Assembly: GCA_041166085.1 (NCBI GenBank)
Contig: JBEEFP010000078.1
Location: forward strand, 1-64,000
Source: JBEEFP01 sp041166085
GTDB taxonomy: Bacteria > Actinomycetota > Acidimicrobiia > Acidimicrobiales > JAFATL01
Length of the DNA stretch: 64,000 bases
Reading direction: 5' to 3'
Part shown: one piece after another, positions 50,203-58,086 of the stretch
How positions within the stretch are numbered: position 1 is the first letter of the stretch
Layout of the letters: each line of letters opens with the position of its first letter
Translations under genes and position numbers: made by a program
The notes under the pieces: model-generated
What the model saw: only the letters and a program-made list of their open reading frames with translations
What the model was told of the DNA's origin: nothing
The model's database searches: none

Positions 50203-50925
50203 TCAACGCTTCCCGATCATGCGCCGGTACAGACGCGGGCTCAGACTGCGCACAACCGGGGCGAGCACGGCCACCCGCGCTGCGTTGATGTCGATGGCGG
50301 GCCCACCCATGCGCGCCAGGGTCAACCTGCTCACCTGCTCGACCGTGCGGCGCGCCGCCTTGGGCGGCGACGCCATGCCGTCGTCCACCGCACCTTGCCC
50401 CATGGCCGTCGGCACCCATCCGGGGTAGAGGACGTGCACGTGCACGCCACGGCGCCTGACCTCGTGCGCCACCGACTCGGTGAAGGCGGAGAGGGCCGCC
50501 TTCGACGCCGCGTACGCAGGCGTGCCCGCCGTGGGCGCCCTGCCGCTGTCCGACGACACGTTGACGACGACGCCGTGGCCGCGAGCCACCATGCCCGGCA
50601 CCACCGCGAGCGTGCCCGTCACCGCCGCGAAGAAATTCGTCTCGAAGATGCGCCGGTACACGTGGAGGTCACCGTCGAGGGCCGACGCTCGCTCCTCGGT
50701 GCCGGCCGCCTGCACGAGCACGTCCACCGGCTCGAGCTGTGCGAGCGCGGCGCGGTAGGCGTCGGTGTCGCTCACGTCGCATTGCACGCTCGCCACGCCT
50801 TGGCTCGGACGGCGCGCCAGGCCGGCGACGTCGGCCCCCGCGGCGGCCAGGTCGAGGGCGATGCGGGCGCCGATGCCCGACGAGGCGCCGGTGACGACGG
50901 CGCGCAGTCCGGCGAACGATTTCAC
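50203..50925 (-). CDS. Short-chain dehydrogenase/reductase
   Basis: A 240-residue SDR. AVVTGASSGIGARIALDLAAAGADVAGLARR opens it; then DVLVQAAGTEERASALDG replaces the NNAG motif with QAAG, and VVNVSSDSGRAPTAGTPAYAASKAAL holds the YxxxK pair. The C-terminus (VVRSLSPRLYRRMIGKR) is like DltE-type SDRs. The GTG at 50925 overlaps the FadE stop by 4 bp (GTGA). Probably oxidises or reduces a hydroxy intermediate of the same pathway. Confidence 0.8.
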   Translation of the reverse strand: MKSFAGLRAVVTGASSGIGARIALDLAAAGADVAGLARRPSQGVASVQCDVSDTDAYRAALAQLEPVDVLVQAAGTEERASALDGDLHVYRRIFETNFFAAVTGTLAVVPGMVARGHGVVVNVSSDSGRAPTAGTPAYAASKAALSAFTESVAHEVRRRGVHVHVLYPGWVPTAMGQGAVDDGMASPPKAARRTVEQVSRLTLARMGGPAIDINAARVAVLAPVVRSLSPRLYRRMIGKR

Positions 50926-52094
50926 TTGCGGGGAAGGCCCAGCACCCGCTCGGCGATGATGTTGCGCTGGATCTCGCTGGTGCCGCCGGCGATGGTGGAG
51001 CCGAACGCCCGTAGGTAGAAGTCGAGCCACGACCCGGTTCGGAGCACCGTCGGGCCGTTGATCGACTGGTCGACGGCATCGGCGCCGAGGAGCTCAGAAC
51101 CGACCAGGGCCATGCGCCGCTGGGTCTCGCTGCCGTACAGCTTGAGGATCGAGTGCTCGGGCGCCGACTTCCCTTGCGCGTACTTGGCAAAGCCGCGGTA
51201 GCCCATGAGCATCATCGCCTGCGCGTCGGCCCACAGGGTCGCGACCTGGTCCCGGATGCGGGCGTCGGCGCCGCGGTCCTTGGCCAGTTGGACGAGGGCG
51301 TCCGCCGCCCGCATGAGGTTCTGCGCGTTCTGCACCCAGAGCATGGCCCGCTCGTGCGCGAGCGACCCCTGGGTGATGGCCCACCCGCCGTTCAGGTCAC
51401 CGAGCAAGTTCTGGCGCGGCACCACGACGTCGGTGAAGAACACCTCGTTGAAGTCGGCGTACTGCGGGTCGGTGAGCTCGGGCAGCGGCCGGCACGTGAT
51501 CCCGGGCGACTTCATGTCGATGATCAGGGCGCTGATGCCCTTGTGCTTCGGCGCGTCGGGGTCGGTGCGCACGTAACAGATGCACCAGTCGGCATGGTGA
51601 GCGCCCGACGTCCACACCTTCTGGCCGTTGACGACGAAGCTGTCGCCGTCCTGCACGGCGCGGGTCGACAGTCCGGCCAGGTCGCTGCCCGCGCCGGGCT
51701 CGCTCATGCCGATGCACCAGCCGATCTCCGCCCGCAGTGTGGGGAGGGCCAACTGCTGCTTCTGGTCCTCGGTGCCGTAGTCGAGGATGGACGGCGCGGC
51801 GATGCCGAGCCCCTGCGGATTGGTGGTGCGGGGCAGGTCGCGGCGGGCCAGCTCCTCGAAGTACATCATCTGCTGTGTCGGTCCCGCGTTGCGGCCGCCG
51901 AGCTCGGGCGGCCAGCCCGGCACGAGGTATCCGGCGTCGAACAGGCGGCGCTGCCAGGCGCGCGCCCACGGGGGCAGATCGGCGCTGGAGTGCTTGGCCG
52001 AGCGCAGCTCGTCGGGCGTCGGCGCGTTGTCCGCCAACCACTCGATGAGCTCGGCGCGGAAGGCCTCGTCCTCGGCGTCGTACCGGAGTCGCAT
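50922..52094 (-). CDS. Acyl-CoA dehydrogenase, large-type subunit
   Basis: A 390-residue ACAD: GWPPELGGRNAGPTQQMMYFEELARRDLPRTTNPQGLGIAAPSILDYGTEDQKQQLALPTLRAEIGWCIGMSEPGAGSDLAGL, NGQKVWTSGAHHADWCICYVRTDPDAPKHKGISALIID, and TIAGGTSEIQRNIIAERVLGLPRK. It is divergent from a shorter ACAD starting 28 bp away, suggesting a heteromeric enzyme of the FadE pair type known in sterol catabolism. The substrate is unknown. Confidence 0.85.
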   Translation of the reverse strand: MRLRYDAEDEAFRAELIEWLADNAPTPDELRSAKHSSADLPPWARAWQRRLFDAGYLVPGWPPELGGRNAGPTQQMMYFEELARRDLPRTTNPQGLGIAAPSILDYGTEDQKQQLALPTLRAEIGWCIGMSEPGAGSDLAGLSTRAVQDGDSFVVNGQKVWTSGAHHADWCICYVRTDPDAPKHKGISALIIDMKSPGITCRPLPELTDPQYADFNEVFFTDVVVPRQNLLGDLNGGWAITQGSLAHERAMLWVQNAQNLMRAADALVQLAKDRGADARIRDQVATLWADAQAMMLMGYRGFAKYAQGKSAPEHSILKLYGSETQRRMALVGSELLGADAVDQSINGPTVLRTGSWLDFYLRAFGSTIAGGTSEIQRNIIAERVLGLPRK

Positions 52095-52122
52095 CGGCCG
52101 CGACCATACTCACGGTTCGCAC

Positions 52123-52998
52123 ATGGACCTCGACCTCACCCCCGACCAGCAGCTCCTCCAGCAGACGGTGCGCCGCTTCCTCGCCGACGACGGTGGATGG
52201 ACCGGTCTCGTCGACCTCGGTGTCGTCGGCCTGCTCGGCGACGGCGGGTCCATGGTGGACGCCGGCGTGGTCGCCATGGAGACGGGTCGGGCCCTCTACC
52301 CGGGACCGTGGATCTCGACCGCGGTGGCAGCTGCATCGTTCGTTCCCGACCTCGGTGACCGCATCGCCACGGTGGCCTTCGACGGGGTCGACTTCGTGGC
52401 CGACGCGTGCGAGGCCGACGTACTGGTGGTCGTCGACGCCGACGGCGTCTCCGTGGTGGAGGACTTCACCGCCGAGCCCCTGCCGACCATCGACCCGAGC
52501 CGGTCGTGGGGACGCGTGACCGCGCGGTCGTCCGGCCGTGCGCTCGAGCGCGCCGACGTGGACCTCGCACGCGACCGCACCCTGGCCGCGTGGGTGGCCG
52601 ACGGTGTCGGCGCGGCCGAGCGGCTGCTCGAGATGAGCGTCGCCTATGCCAAGGAACGGGTGCAGTTCGACAAGCCCATCGGGTCGTTCCAGGCCGTGCA
52701 GCACATGTGCGCCGACATGCTGCGCACCGTCGAGCAGGCCCGGGCCGGCGCCTGGTACGCGCTGTGGGCGTGCGACGCCGCCGAGCCCGACGAGCGACGC
52801 CGGGCCGCCGCCATGGCCCAGGCCTTCGCGTCGGCCGACCTGCCCCAGGTCGGTTTCGACGCCATCCAGGTCCACGGCGGCGTCGGCTACACCTGGGAGA
52901 GCGACGTCCACCGCTACGCCAAGCGGCTCCTCACCCTCGCCCAGACCATGGGGACCGCCGACGACCACCTCGACCGCCTCGCCGACCTCCTTCCCTGA
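52123..52998 (+). CDS. Acyl-CoA dehydrogenase, short-type subunit
   Basis: A 291-residue ACAD, about 90 residues shorter than usual. It starts MDLDLTPDQQLLQQTVRRFLADDG, the middle domain is reduced, and the C-terminal helical part is intact (AKERVQFDKPIGSFQAVQHMCADMLRTVEQARAGAWYALWACDAAEP, IQVHGGVGYTWESDVHRYAKRLLTL). Such short partners pair with a full-length FadE in alpha2beta2 enzymes. The 390-residue FadE is encoded divergently with 28 bp between starts. Confidence 0.8.
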   Translation: MDLDLTPDQQLLQQTVRRFLADDGGWTGLVDLGVVGLLGDGGSMVDAGVVAMETGRALYPGPWISTAVAAASFVPDLGDRIATVAFDGVDFVADACEADVLVVVDADGVSVVEDFTAEPLPTIDPSRSWGRVTARSSGRALERADVDLARDRTLAAWVADGVGAAERLLEMSVAYAKERVQFDKPIGSFQAVQHMCADMLRTVEQARAGAWYALWACDAAEPDERRRAAAMAQAFASADLPQVGFDAIQVHGGVGYTWESDVHRYAKRLLTLAQTMGTADDHLDRLADLLP

Positions 52999-53051
52999 CC
53001 GACTTTTGCAAAGAAAAGGGGAATAGAGCCCCCGAACTGCCGAAAAGTCGG
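52999..53051. terminator. Nested hairpin terminator between convergent genes
   Basis: CCGACTTTT (52999-53007) and AAAAGTCGG (53043-53051) are a perfect 9-bp inverted repeat. Between them GGGG (53018-53021) and CCCC (53029-53032) can form an inner stem. The TTTT and AAAA runs give T-tracts in both directions, as expected of a bidirectional intrinsic terminator for the ACAD (plus) and the thiolase operon (minus). Confidence 0.7.
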
Positions 53052-53076
53052 GGCGGGGCCGGGCGGACGGACCAGG

Positions 53077-54255
53077 TCAGCGGGGAGCGGTGAGCAGCAG
53101 GCACCCGGCGAGGGGGCCGCCGCCGGCCGCGGCCACCGCCACCTCGGGGTTGTCGGGGACCTGGCGGTCGCCGCCCTGGCCGCGGAGTTGCACGACGGCC
53201 TCGTGCAGGAACCCGTAGCCGTGCAGGCGGCCGGCCGACAGCTGGCCGCCGTGGGTGTTGAGCGGCAGCTCGCCGTCGAGGGCGATCCGCCGGCCCCCCT
53301 CGATGAAGGGCCCACCCTCTCCCTTGCCGCAGAACCCGAGGGACTCGAGCCACGTCAGCGCGAGGAAGCTGAACCCGTCGTAGAGCTCGACGACGTCGAC
53401 GTCGGCCGGCGTGAGGTCGGTGTGCTCCCAGAGGGAGGCGCCCGCGTCGCGCGCCGCCATCGTGGTGAGGTCGTCGAACTGGTCCCACGACGGACGGCCT
53501 CGAATGGCCGACCCCACTGTCTCGACACCGACGCCGGGAACGGTGCCGGCGCGGGAGATGATCACCGCGGTGCTGCCGTCGGCGGGAACGTCGCAGTCGT
53601 AGAGGCAGAGGGGCTCGGAGATCATGCGGACGTCGAGGTAGTCGTCAAGCGTCATGGGCTCGCGGTAGACGGCCTTGGGGTTCAGCCCCGCGTTGCGCCT
53701 GCCGTTGACCGCGATCTGCCCGAGCTGCTCGCGCGTCGTGCCGAACTCATGGAAGTGGCGCTGGGCGTACATGGCGATCCAGTTGGCGGCCGACGGCGCG
53801 CCCCACGGCAGCGTCCACTGCATGAAGTTGCCCATGCGCACGCCGCTACCGCCCCCGCCACCGCGCATGCCGGGCATGGCCGACGCCCGCCCCTTCTCCC
53901 CCTGGGCGGTCGCCTCCCACACGGTGCGAAAGCACAGCACGTGGTTGCACAGTCCTTGGGCGACCGCCAGACAGGCGTTGATCACCGATCCGAGCTGGCC
54001 GGGCAGCTCCATGCCACCGGTGAACCAGTTGAGGTTGAGTCGTAGTGCGTCCTGCACCTCGGTGATGCCACCACCCGAGAAGCCGGGGGGCGTGTCCATG
54101 TTCCCGGGGTAGGTCGCGAGCCCGTCGATGTCGTCCCGCGTGAGTCCCGCGTCGGAGATGGCCTCGAGGCACGCATCGACGGTGAGGGCCATCGGGTCGA
54201 TGTTGAGGCGGCGGCCGACCGCGGACTGGCCGATGCCACTGACGACGGCGTCCAC
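53077..54255 (-). CDS. Ltp2-like thiolase-fold protein
   Basis: A 392-residue thiolase-superfamily protein. NPKAVYREPMTLDDYLDVRMISEPLCLYDCDVPADGSTAVIIS, VVELYDGFSFLALTWLESLGFCGKGEGGPFIEGG and LPLNTHGGQLSAGRLHGYGFLHEAVVQLRG are the landmarks shared with M. tuberculosis Ltp2, the aldolase of cholesterol side-chain degradation that needs a DUF35 partner (ChsH2), and with other lipid-transfer-type thiolases. Two DUF35 genes and a MaoC gene lie directly upstream in the operon. Substrate open. Confidence 0.8.
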   Translation of the reverse strand: MDAVVSGIGQSAVGRRLNIDPMALTVDACLEAISDAGLTRDDIDGLATYPGNMDTPPGFSGGGITEVQDALRLNLNWFTGGMELPGQLGSVINACLAVAQGLCNHVLCFRTVWEATAQGEKGRASAMPGMRGGGGGSGVRMGNFMQWTLPWGAPSAANWIAMYAQRHFHEFGTTREQLGQIAVNGRRNAGLNPKAVYREPMTLDDYLDVRMISEPLCLYDCDVPADGSTAVIISRAGTVPGVGVETVGSAIRGRPSWDQFDDLTTMAARDAGASLWEHTDLTPADVDVVELYDGFSFLALTWLESLGFCGKGEGGPFIEGGRRIALDGELPLNTHGGQLSAGRLHGYGFLHEAVVQLRGQGGDRQVPDNPEVAVAAAGGGPLAGCLLLTAPR

Positions 54256-54256
54256 G

Positions 54257-54673
54257 TCAATCCCCCGCCGGTTCGAAGAACGGAAGCCACGTGTCGCCGC
54301 CGTACTCCTCGAAGACGACGCGTACGGGCATGCCGATGCGCACCTCGTCGGGCGGGCACCCGACGATGTTGGTCATGAGCCGCACCGACGGCTGCTCGGC
54401 GATCTCCACGATGGCGATGGCGTAGGGCGGGTCGAGTCCGGGGTACCAGGGCTGGTGATTGATGGTGTACGTCGCGACGGTCGCCCGGCCCGACACCGCC
54501 TCGGGTTCGAGGTTGCGGCTCAGGCACACCGGGCAGACGGGCGACGGCGGGTGGACGTAAGTGCCGTCGTCCTGGCAGCGCAGAAACCGCAGCCGGCCGT
54601 CCTTCCCGCTCGTCCAGAAGAACTCGTTGGTGTCGTCCAGCCGCGGCAGGACGCGGAAGGGCTGCTCACTCAT
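54257..54673 (-). CDS. DUF35 OB-fold protein with zinc ribbon
   Basis: A 138-residue protein. RFLRCQDDGTYVHPPSPVCPVC contains C near 33 and the CPVC pair; the first CxxC is reduced to one cysteine. ATVATYTINHQPWYPGLDPPYAIAIVEI is the OB part. It is between the thiolase (1-bp gap) and a second DUF35 (4-bp gap). Probably bound to the thiolase-fold partner. Confidence 0.75.
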   Translation of the reverse strand: MSEQPFRVLPRLDDTNEFFWTSGKDGRLRFLRCQDDGTYVHPPSPVCPVCLSRNLEPEAVSGRATVATYTINHQPWYPGLDPPYAIAIVEIAEQPSVRLMTNIVGCPPDEVRIGMPVRVVFEEYGGDTWLPFFEPAGD

Positions 54674-54677
54674 GGCG

Positions 54678-55073
54678 TCACGCGGGCCGGAAGATGGGCG
54701 CGGTGATCTCCTCGGTGTCCTGCCTGAAGTCGACGACGAGGGGCATGCCGATGGCGAGGGAGTCGATGTCGCAGTCCTCGACGTTGGTCATCATGCGCGG
54801 GCCCTCCTCGAGGTCCACGATGGCCGCCACGTAGGGCACGCGCTCGGGCCAGGGCGGCAGGTCGTTCCTGCGCACCACCGACCACGTGTACAGCGTGGCC
54901 CGGCCGCTGGCCTCCTCCCAGGAGACGTCCTCGCTCCAGCAGTGCGGGCAGAAGTCACGCGGATAGAAGTAGGCCCGCTTGCACGCGTTGCAGCGCCGGA
55001 TGAGGAGCTTGCCGTCCCGCGCCGCATCCCAGTACGGCTTCGTCTCCGGGTCGGGAGTCGGGATGTTGCTCAA
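54678..55073 (-). CDS. DUF35 OB-fold protein with zinc ribbon, TTG start
   Basis: A 131-residue protein. The zinc ribbon CNACKRAYFYPRDFCPHC (full four cysteines, about residues 28-45) is followed by the OB fold GRATLYTWSVVRRNDLPPWPERVPYVAAIVDLEEGPRM. The start is TTG at 55073, whose TTGA overlaps the MaoC stop by 4 bp; no ATG lies at a plausible position. The overlap implies coupled translation of MaoC and DUF35, as in ChsH1/ChsH2-type complexes. Confidence 0.75.
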   Translation of the reverse strand: MSNIPTPDPETKPYWDAARDGKLLIRRCNACKRAYFYPRDFCPHCWSEDVSWEEASGRATLYTWSVVRRNDLPPWPERVPYVAAIVDLEEGPRMMTNVEDCDIDSLAIGMPLVVDFRQDTEEITAPIFRPA

Positions 55074-55501
55074 GGCCGGGCGGGGAGCGCGGCGGTAGCC
55101 GACCCGGCCACCTTGACCTCGCCCTCCTCGTTGATCAACTCGCACTCGAACTCGACGAGTCGGTCGCCGCCGTCCTCCTTCTTGGACGTGACGACGTTGC
55201 GACTCACCAGCACCTCGCCCGGCCACGTCTGCTTGGCGAACCGAACCTGGAAGCGGCGCAGGCTGCCGACGCCCACGTAGTTGGTGAGCGACGTGGCCAG
55301 GAGACCGGCCGAGAACATGCCGTGGCCGAAGACACTGGGCAGGCCGGCCGCCGTCGCCTTGGTGTCGTCGTGGTGCATCGGATTGAAGTCGCCGGACGCA
55401 CCCGCGTACATGACGAGGTCGGTGCGGGTCAGCTCGTGGCGCAGCTCGGGGGCGGTGTCGCCCTCCTTGACGTCGTCGAAGTACAGCGTGTCGTCGGCCA
55501 T
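55070..55501 (-). CDS. MaoC-like hydratase/dehydratase
   Basis: A 143-residue hot-dog-fold protein. YAGASGDFNPMHHDDTKATAAGLPSVFGHGMFSAGLLA carries the hydratase-2 motif (Asp and His of DxNPxHxD). It lies at the head of the MaoC-DUF35-DUF35-thiolase operon, behind the palindrome at 55520-55540. It likely hydrates a 2-enoyl-CoA intermediate that the thiolase-fold enzyme later cleaves. Confidence 0.85.
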   Translation of the reverse strand: MADDTLYFDDVKEGDTAPELRHELTRTDLVMYAGASGDFNPMHHDDTKATAAGLPSVFGHGMFSAGLLATSLTNYVGVGSLRRFQVRFAKQTWPGEVLVSRNVVTSKKEDGGDRLVEFECELINEEGEVKVAGSATAALPARP

Positions 55502-55519
55502 GCCCGGACTCTAACGAAT

Positions 55520-55540
55520 GACCTGACGGGTCGTCAGGTC
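55520..55540. promoter_or_regulatory. Palindromic operator upstream of the MaoC operon
   Basis: GACCTGACG and CGTCAGGTC form a perfect 9-bp dyad with a 3-bp GGT centre, 19 bp upstream of the MaoC ATG. The size and symmetry suit a TetR-family dimer. A CTGACG-n-CGTCAG type palindrome is, from memory, common upstream of lipid and steroid genes in actinobacteria. No regulator gene is nearby, so the binding protein is unknown. Confidence 0.65.
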
Positions 55541-55545
55541 GACGC

Positions 55546-55770
55546 TCAGCTCGACGCCGGCTCCTCGCCGACCCGGATGGCGTTCACGGGGCAGTTGGTG
55601 GCGGCCAGCTGCACCGTCTCCTCGGGCTCACCCTCGGGGTCGATCACGATGGCAATGCCTTCCCCGTCGTGGTCGAACACCCCGGGCGCCCACATCGAGC
55701 AGTTGCCCGAGGCCATGCACCGACCCCTGTCGACCTCGATGCGCACGCCCACGAACCGAAGACTATTCAT
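55546..55770 (-). CDS. Small ferredoxin (3Fe-4S type)
   Basis: A 74-residue ferredoxin. CMASGNC (C-x5-C) and a later CP (ATNCPVNAI) give the three-cysteine 3Fe-4S pattern typical of electron donors to actinobacterial P450s. The ATG at 55770 is only 5 bp from the divergent crotonase start; GTG starts at 55746 or 55752 would give a more usual N-terminus. A CYP partner is not adjacent, but a CYP142-like P450 begins the window. Confidence 0.8.
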   Translation of the reverse strand: MNSLRFVGVRIEVDRGRCMASGNCSMWAPGVFDHDGEGIAIVIDPEGEPEETVQLAATNCPVNAIRVGEEPASS

Positions 55771-55775
55771 GGGAC

Positions 55776-56531
55776 ATGACCGCCGTGCGCACTGACGACC
55801 ACCCGGGCGGCGTCCGCGTCCTGACCATGGACAGGCCGCCCGCCAACGCCATCAACGACGAGCTGCTGGTGGAGCTCGACGCGGCCCTGGCCGAGGCCAA
55901 GTACGACGATGCCGTACGCGCCGTCGTCCTCACCGGCGAGGGCCGCTTCTTCAGCGCCGGGTTCGACCTCAAGGCCGAGCGTCGGGACGGCGACGCGGTC
56001 ACCAGTGCCGCCGAGCGGTACAAGGCGGCCAACCGCCGGCTCTTCGGGTTCCCCAAGCCGACCGTCGCCGCGATCAACGGCCATTGTGTCGCCGGCGGCT
56101 TCGTCCTGGCCATGGCGTGCGACCACCGCCTGGCGGCTGACGCCGGCTCCACCATCGGCGTCAACGAGGTGGCCATCGGCGCGGCCTGGCCCATCGCGGC
56201 CATGGAGATCATGCGGGCCCGCCTGCCGGACCGACTCCTCGCCGAGCTCATGCTCGGCGCCCGCCTCTACCCCGCGGCGGAAGCCGTGCGCCTCGGCCTG
56301 GCCGACCGCATCGTCCCACCGGCCGAGCTCGAATCCGACGCGCTCGAGCTCGCAGCCGACGTCGGCCGCCATCCGGCCGAGGTCTACGCCAACACCAAGG
56401 CCCGCCTCATCGGTGCCGCTCTCGCACGCATCGACGGTGCCACCCTCGAGGACGACCTCGCCATCTCCACGCTGTGGTCGACCGACTCGAGCCGCGCGGC
56501 GCGGCGCGCACACGTCGAAGGAAATCTCTAG
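55776..56531 (+). CDS. Enoyl-CoA hydratase/isomerase family protein
   Basis: A 251-residue crotonase. VLTMDRPPANAINDELLVELDAALAEA, GRFFSAGFDLKAE (oxyanion hole) and CVAGGFVLAMACDHRLAADAGSTIGVNEVAIGAAWPIAAMEIMRARL are clear. The INDELL start and NEVAIG stretch are typical of beta-oxidation-type crotonases in actinobacteria. Divergent from the ferredoxin and convergent with the adenylate-cyclase fusion (4-bp overlap). Substrate unknown. Confidence 0.85.
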   Translation: MTAVRTDDHPGGVRVLTMDRPPANAINDELLVELDAALAEAKYDDAVRAVVLTGEGRFFSAGFDLKAERRDGDAVTSAAERYKAANRRLFGFPKPTVAAINGHCVAGGFVLAMACDHRLAADAGSTIGVNEVAIGAAWPIAAMEIMRARLPDRLLAELMLGARLYPAAEAVRLGLADRIVPPAELESDALELAADVGRHPAEVYANTKARLIGAALARIDGATLEDDLAISTLWSTDSSRAARRAHVEGNL

Positions 56532-58000
56532 CGTCTCGCCGCGGCCACCCGACGGGACAGCCGGGCGCCGGCTCTCGCGAGACGCGGGGTCCTCACCGCC
56601 ATGGCGTCCATGGCCCGGTCACTGAAGGAGGTGGCCGGGGTCGTTGTCGCCAATGGAGCGGCGGCGTGCTGTAGCCGCTCGTCGACAGCCGCGAAGATCT
56701 GCCACTCGCCGGGGACACCCTTGAGCGCGTGCCGCCCACGGTCCTCGAACTCGAGCTGCGATCCCACGACGAGGTCGCGCACGGTGCTGCTCACCAGGAC
56801 TTCGCCGGCGCGGGCCATGGCGGCGACCCGCGCGGCCAGGTGCACTGCCATCCCGCCGATGTCCGCACCAATGACCTCGCACTCGCCCGTGTGGACGCCG
56901 GCCCGAATGGCGAGCCCGAGCGCGGCCATGTCGTCGGCGAGCTGACGCGCGCATTGGACGGCACGCGCCGGCGCGTCGAAGGTCACGAGGAACCCGTCCC
57001 CGAGCGTCTTGACCTCTGTGCCCCGATGCCGTTCGAGGGCACGGCGAACCACGGCGTCGTGGTCTTCGAGGAGGCCTCGCCATCGCCGGTCGCCTTCGGT
57101 GGCGGCCCGCTCCGTCGACCCGACGATGTCGGTGAACAGCACCGTCTTGAGCACCCGCTCTGTCTCCGCCGCGTGGCGGCTGCCGAGGACGAACTCCTCC
57201 ACCGCGCCACAGAACTCGTCGATGACCTCGCGCTCGAACACCACGTGGTTGTCGCCCGCGATCTCGACCATCTTGGCGTTGGGGATGTGGGCGGCGAGAT
57301 ACCGTCCGCCCTCGACAGGGACAGTGCGGTCGCCGGTGCGGTGGAGCACGAGCGTCGGTACCTTGACGGACGGCAGTACCGATCTGACGTCCCACGTCCG
57401 AAGCGACTCCCAGAGCGCACGTGCCATCCCTGGGCTGGCACCGGTGCGCTCCCACACACCCCACATCTTGCGCTGCAGCGGGTCGTGCGCGAGGTCCGGG
57501 GCGAACACGTCGATCGTGTTCCCCTCACCCCAAGACTGCAGGCACGTCCCGATGTGGTCGGCGCCCGCGGTCGAGAGCTCCGGTTCGCCGGGCGCGTCCG
57601 TCTTCGGGAAGGTGCCGTACAACACCAGGCCACGGGTGCGCTCCGGATAGGTCGCGGCGAAGAGGATCGCGATGGGCCCGCCCTCGGAGATCCCGTCGAT
57701 AACCGCTTGCTGCACACCAGCGGCGTCCATGACCGCGCGGATGTCGTCCATACGCTCGTCGACGCTCGGAGCGCCCGCCACGGGATCGGAACAGCCGGTG
57801 CCCCGCTTGTCGAAGAAGATCACGCGGCAGAAACGGGTCAGGTTGGTGATGAGCCGGTAGAAGAGCGGCTCCGCCCAGAGCGTCTCCACGTTGGAGACGA
57901 ACCCGGGCACCATCACCAGGTCGAAAGGTCCGTCGCCGATCACCTGGTAGGCGATGCTCACGCCGTGGCTGTCTGCATACTGCGTCTTCGGCTGCTGCAC
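56528..58000 (-). CDS. Alpha/beta-hydrolase fused to class III adenylate cyclase
   Basis: A 490-residue fusion like M. tuberculosis Rv1900c. The N-terminal alpha/beta-hydrolase (about 1-260) has DGPFDLVMVPGF and GISEGG, with nucleophile Ser in a G-x-S-x-G-G motif. The C-terminal catalytic domain has the metal aspartates Asp291 (FTDIVGST) and Asp335 (KTLGDGF), plus GGMAVHLAARVAAMA, in which His replaces the usual Asn. cAMP production is expected if active. GTG at 58000 was chosen since MVQQPKTQYADSHG is the typical start. ABC/CNBD genes lie close by on the other strand. Confidence 0.8.
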   Translation of the reverse strand: MQQPKTQYADSHGVSIAYQVIGDGPFDLVMVPGFVSNVETLWAEPLFYRLITNLTRFCRVIFFDKRGTGCSDPVAGAPSVDERMDDIRAVMDAAGVQQAVIDGISEGGPIAILFAATYPERTRGLVLYGTFPKTDAPGEPELSTAGADHIGTCLQSWGEGNTIDVFAPDLAHDPLQRKMWGVWERTGASPGMARALWESLRTWDVRSVLPSVKVPTLVLHRTGDRTVPVEGGRYLAAHIPNAKMVEIAGDNHVVFEREVIDEFCGAVEEFVLGSRHAAETERVLKTVLFTDIVGSTERAATEGDRRWRGLLEDHDAVVRRALERHRGTEVKTLGDGFLVTFDAPARAVQCARQLADDMAALGLAIRAGVHTGECEVIGADIGGMAVHLAARVAAMARAGEVLVSSTVRDLVVGSQLEFEDRGRHALKGVPGEWQIFAAVDERLQHAAAPLATTTPATSFSDRAMDAMAVRTPRLARAGARLSRRVAAARR

Positions 58001-58007
58001 CGTGGCC

Positions 58008-58046
58008 CCCAGGTACCGCCGTCGTCCTGAACCCAGGATACCGCCG
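58008..58046. repeat. Direct repeat in a divergent promoter region
   Basis: CCCAGGTACCGCCG (58008-58021) and CCCAGGATACCGCCG (58032-58046) lie in the 86-bp gap between the cyclase fusion (minus) and the LLM gene (plus), starting 24 bp apart. The single-base insertion aside, they are identical. A protein that binds side-by-side sites is plausible, but the AC start at 58000 is only 8 bp away. Confidence 0.45.
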
Positions 58047-58086
58047 GACCTAAGGTGACGGCCGAACCGGCGGCGAGGAGGCACGC

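Noticed and set aside
50180..50210. GAACTCGGTTC as a steroid operator
   Set aside because: The AAC and GTT half-sites are separated by 3 bp instead of 2, and there is no adjacent start codon in suitable position.
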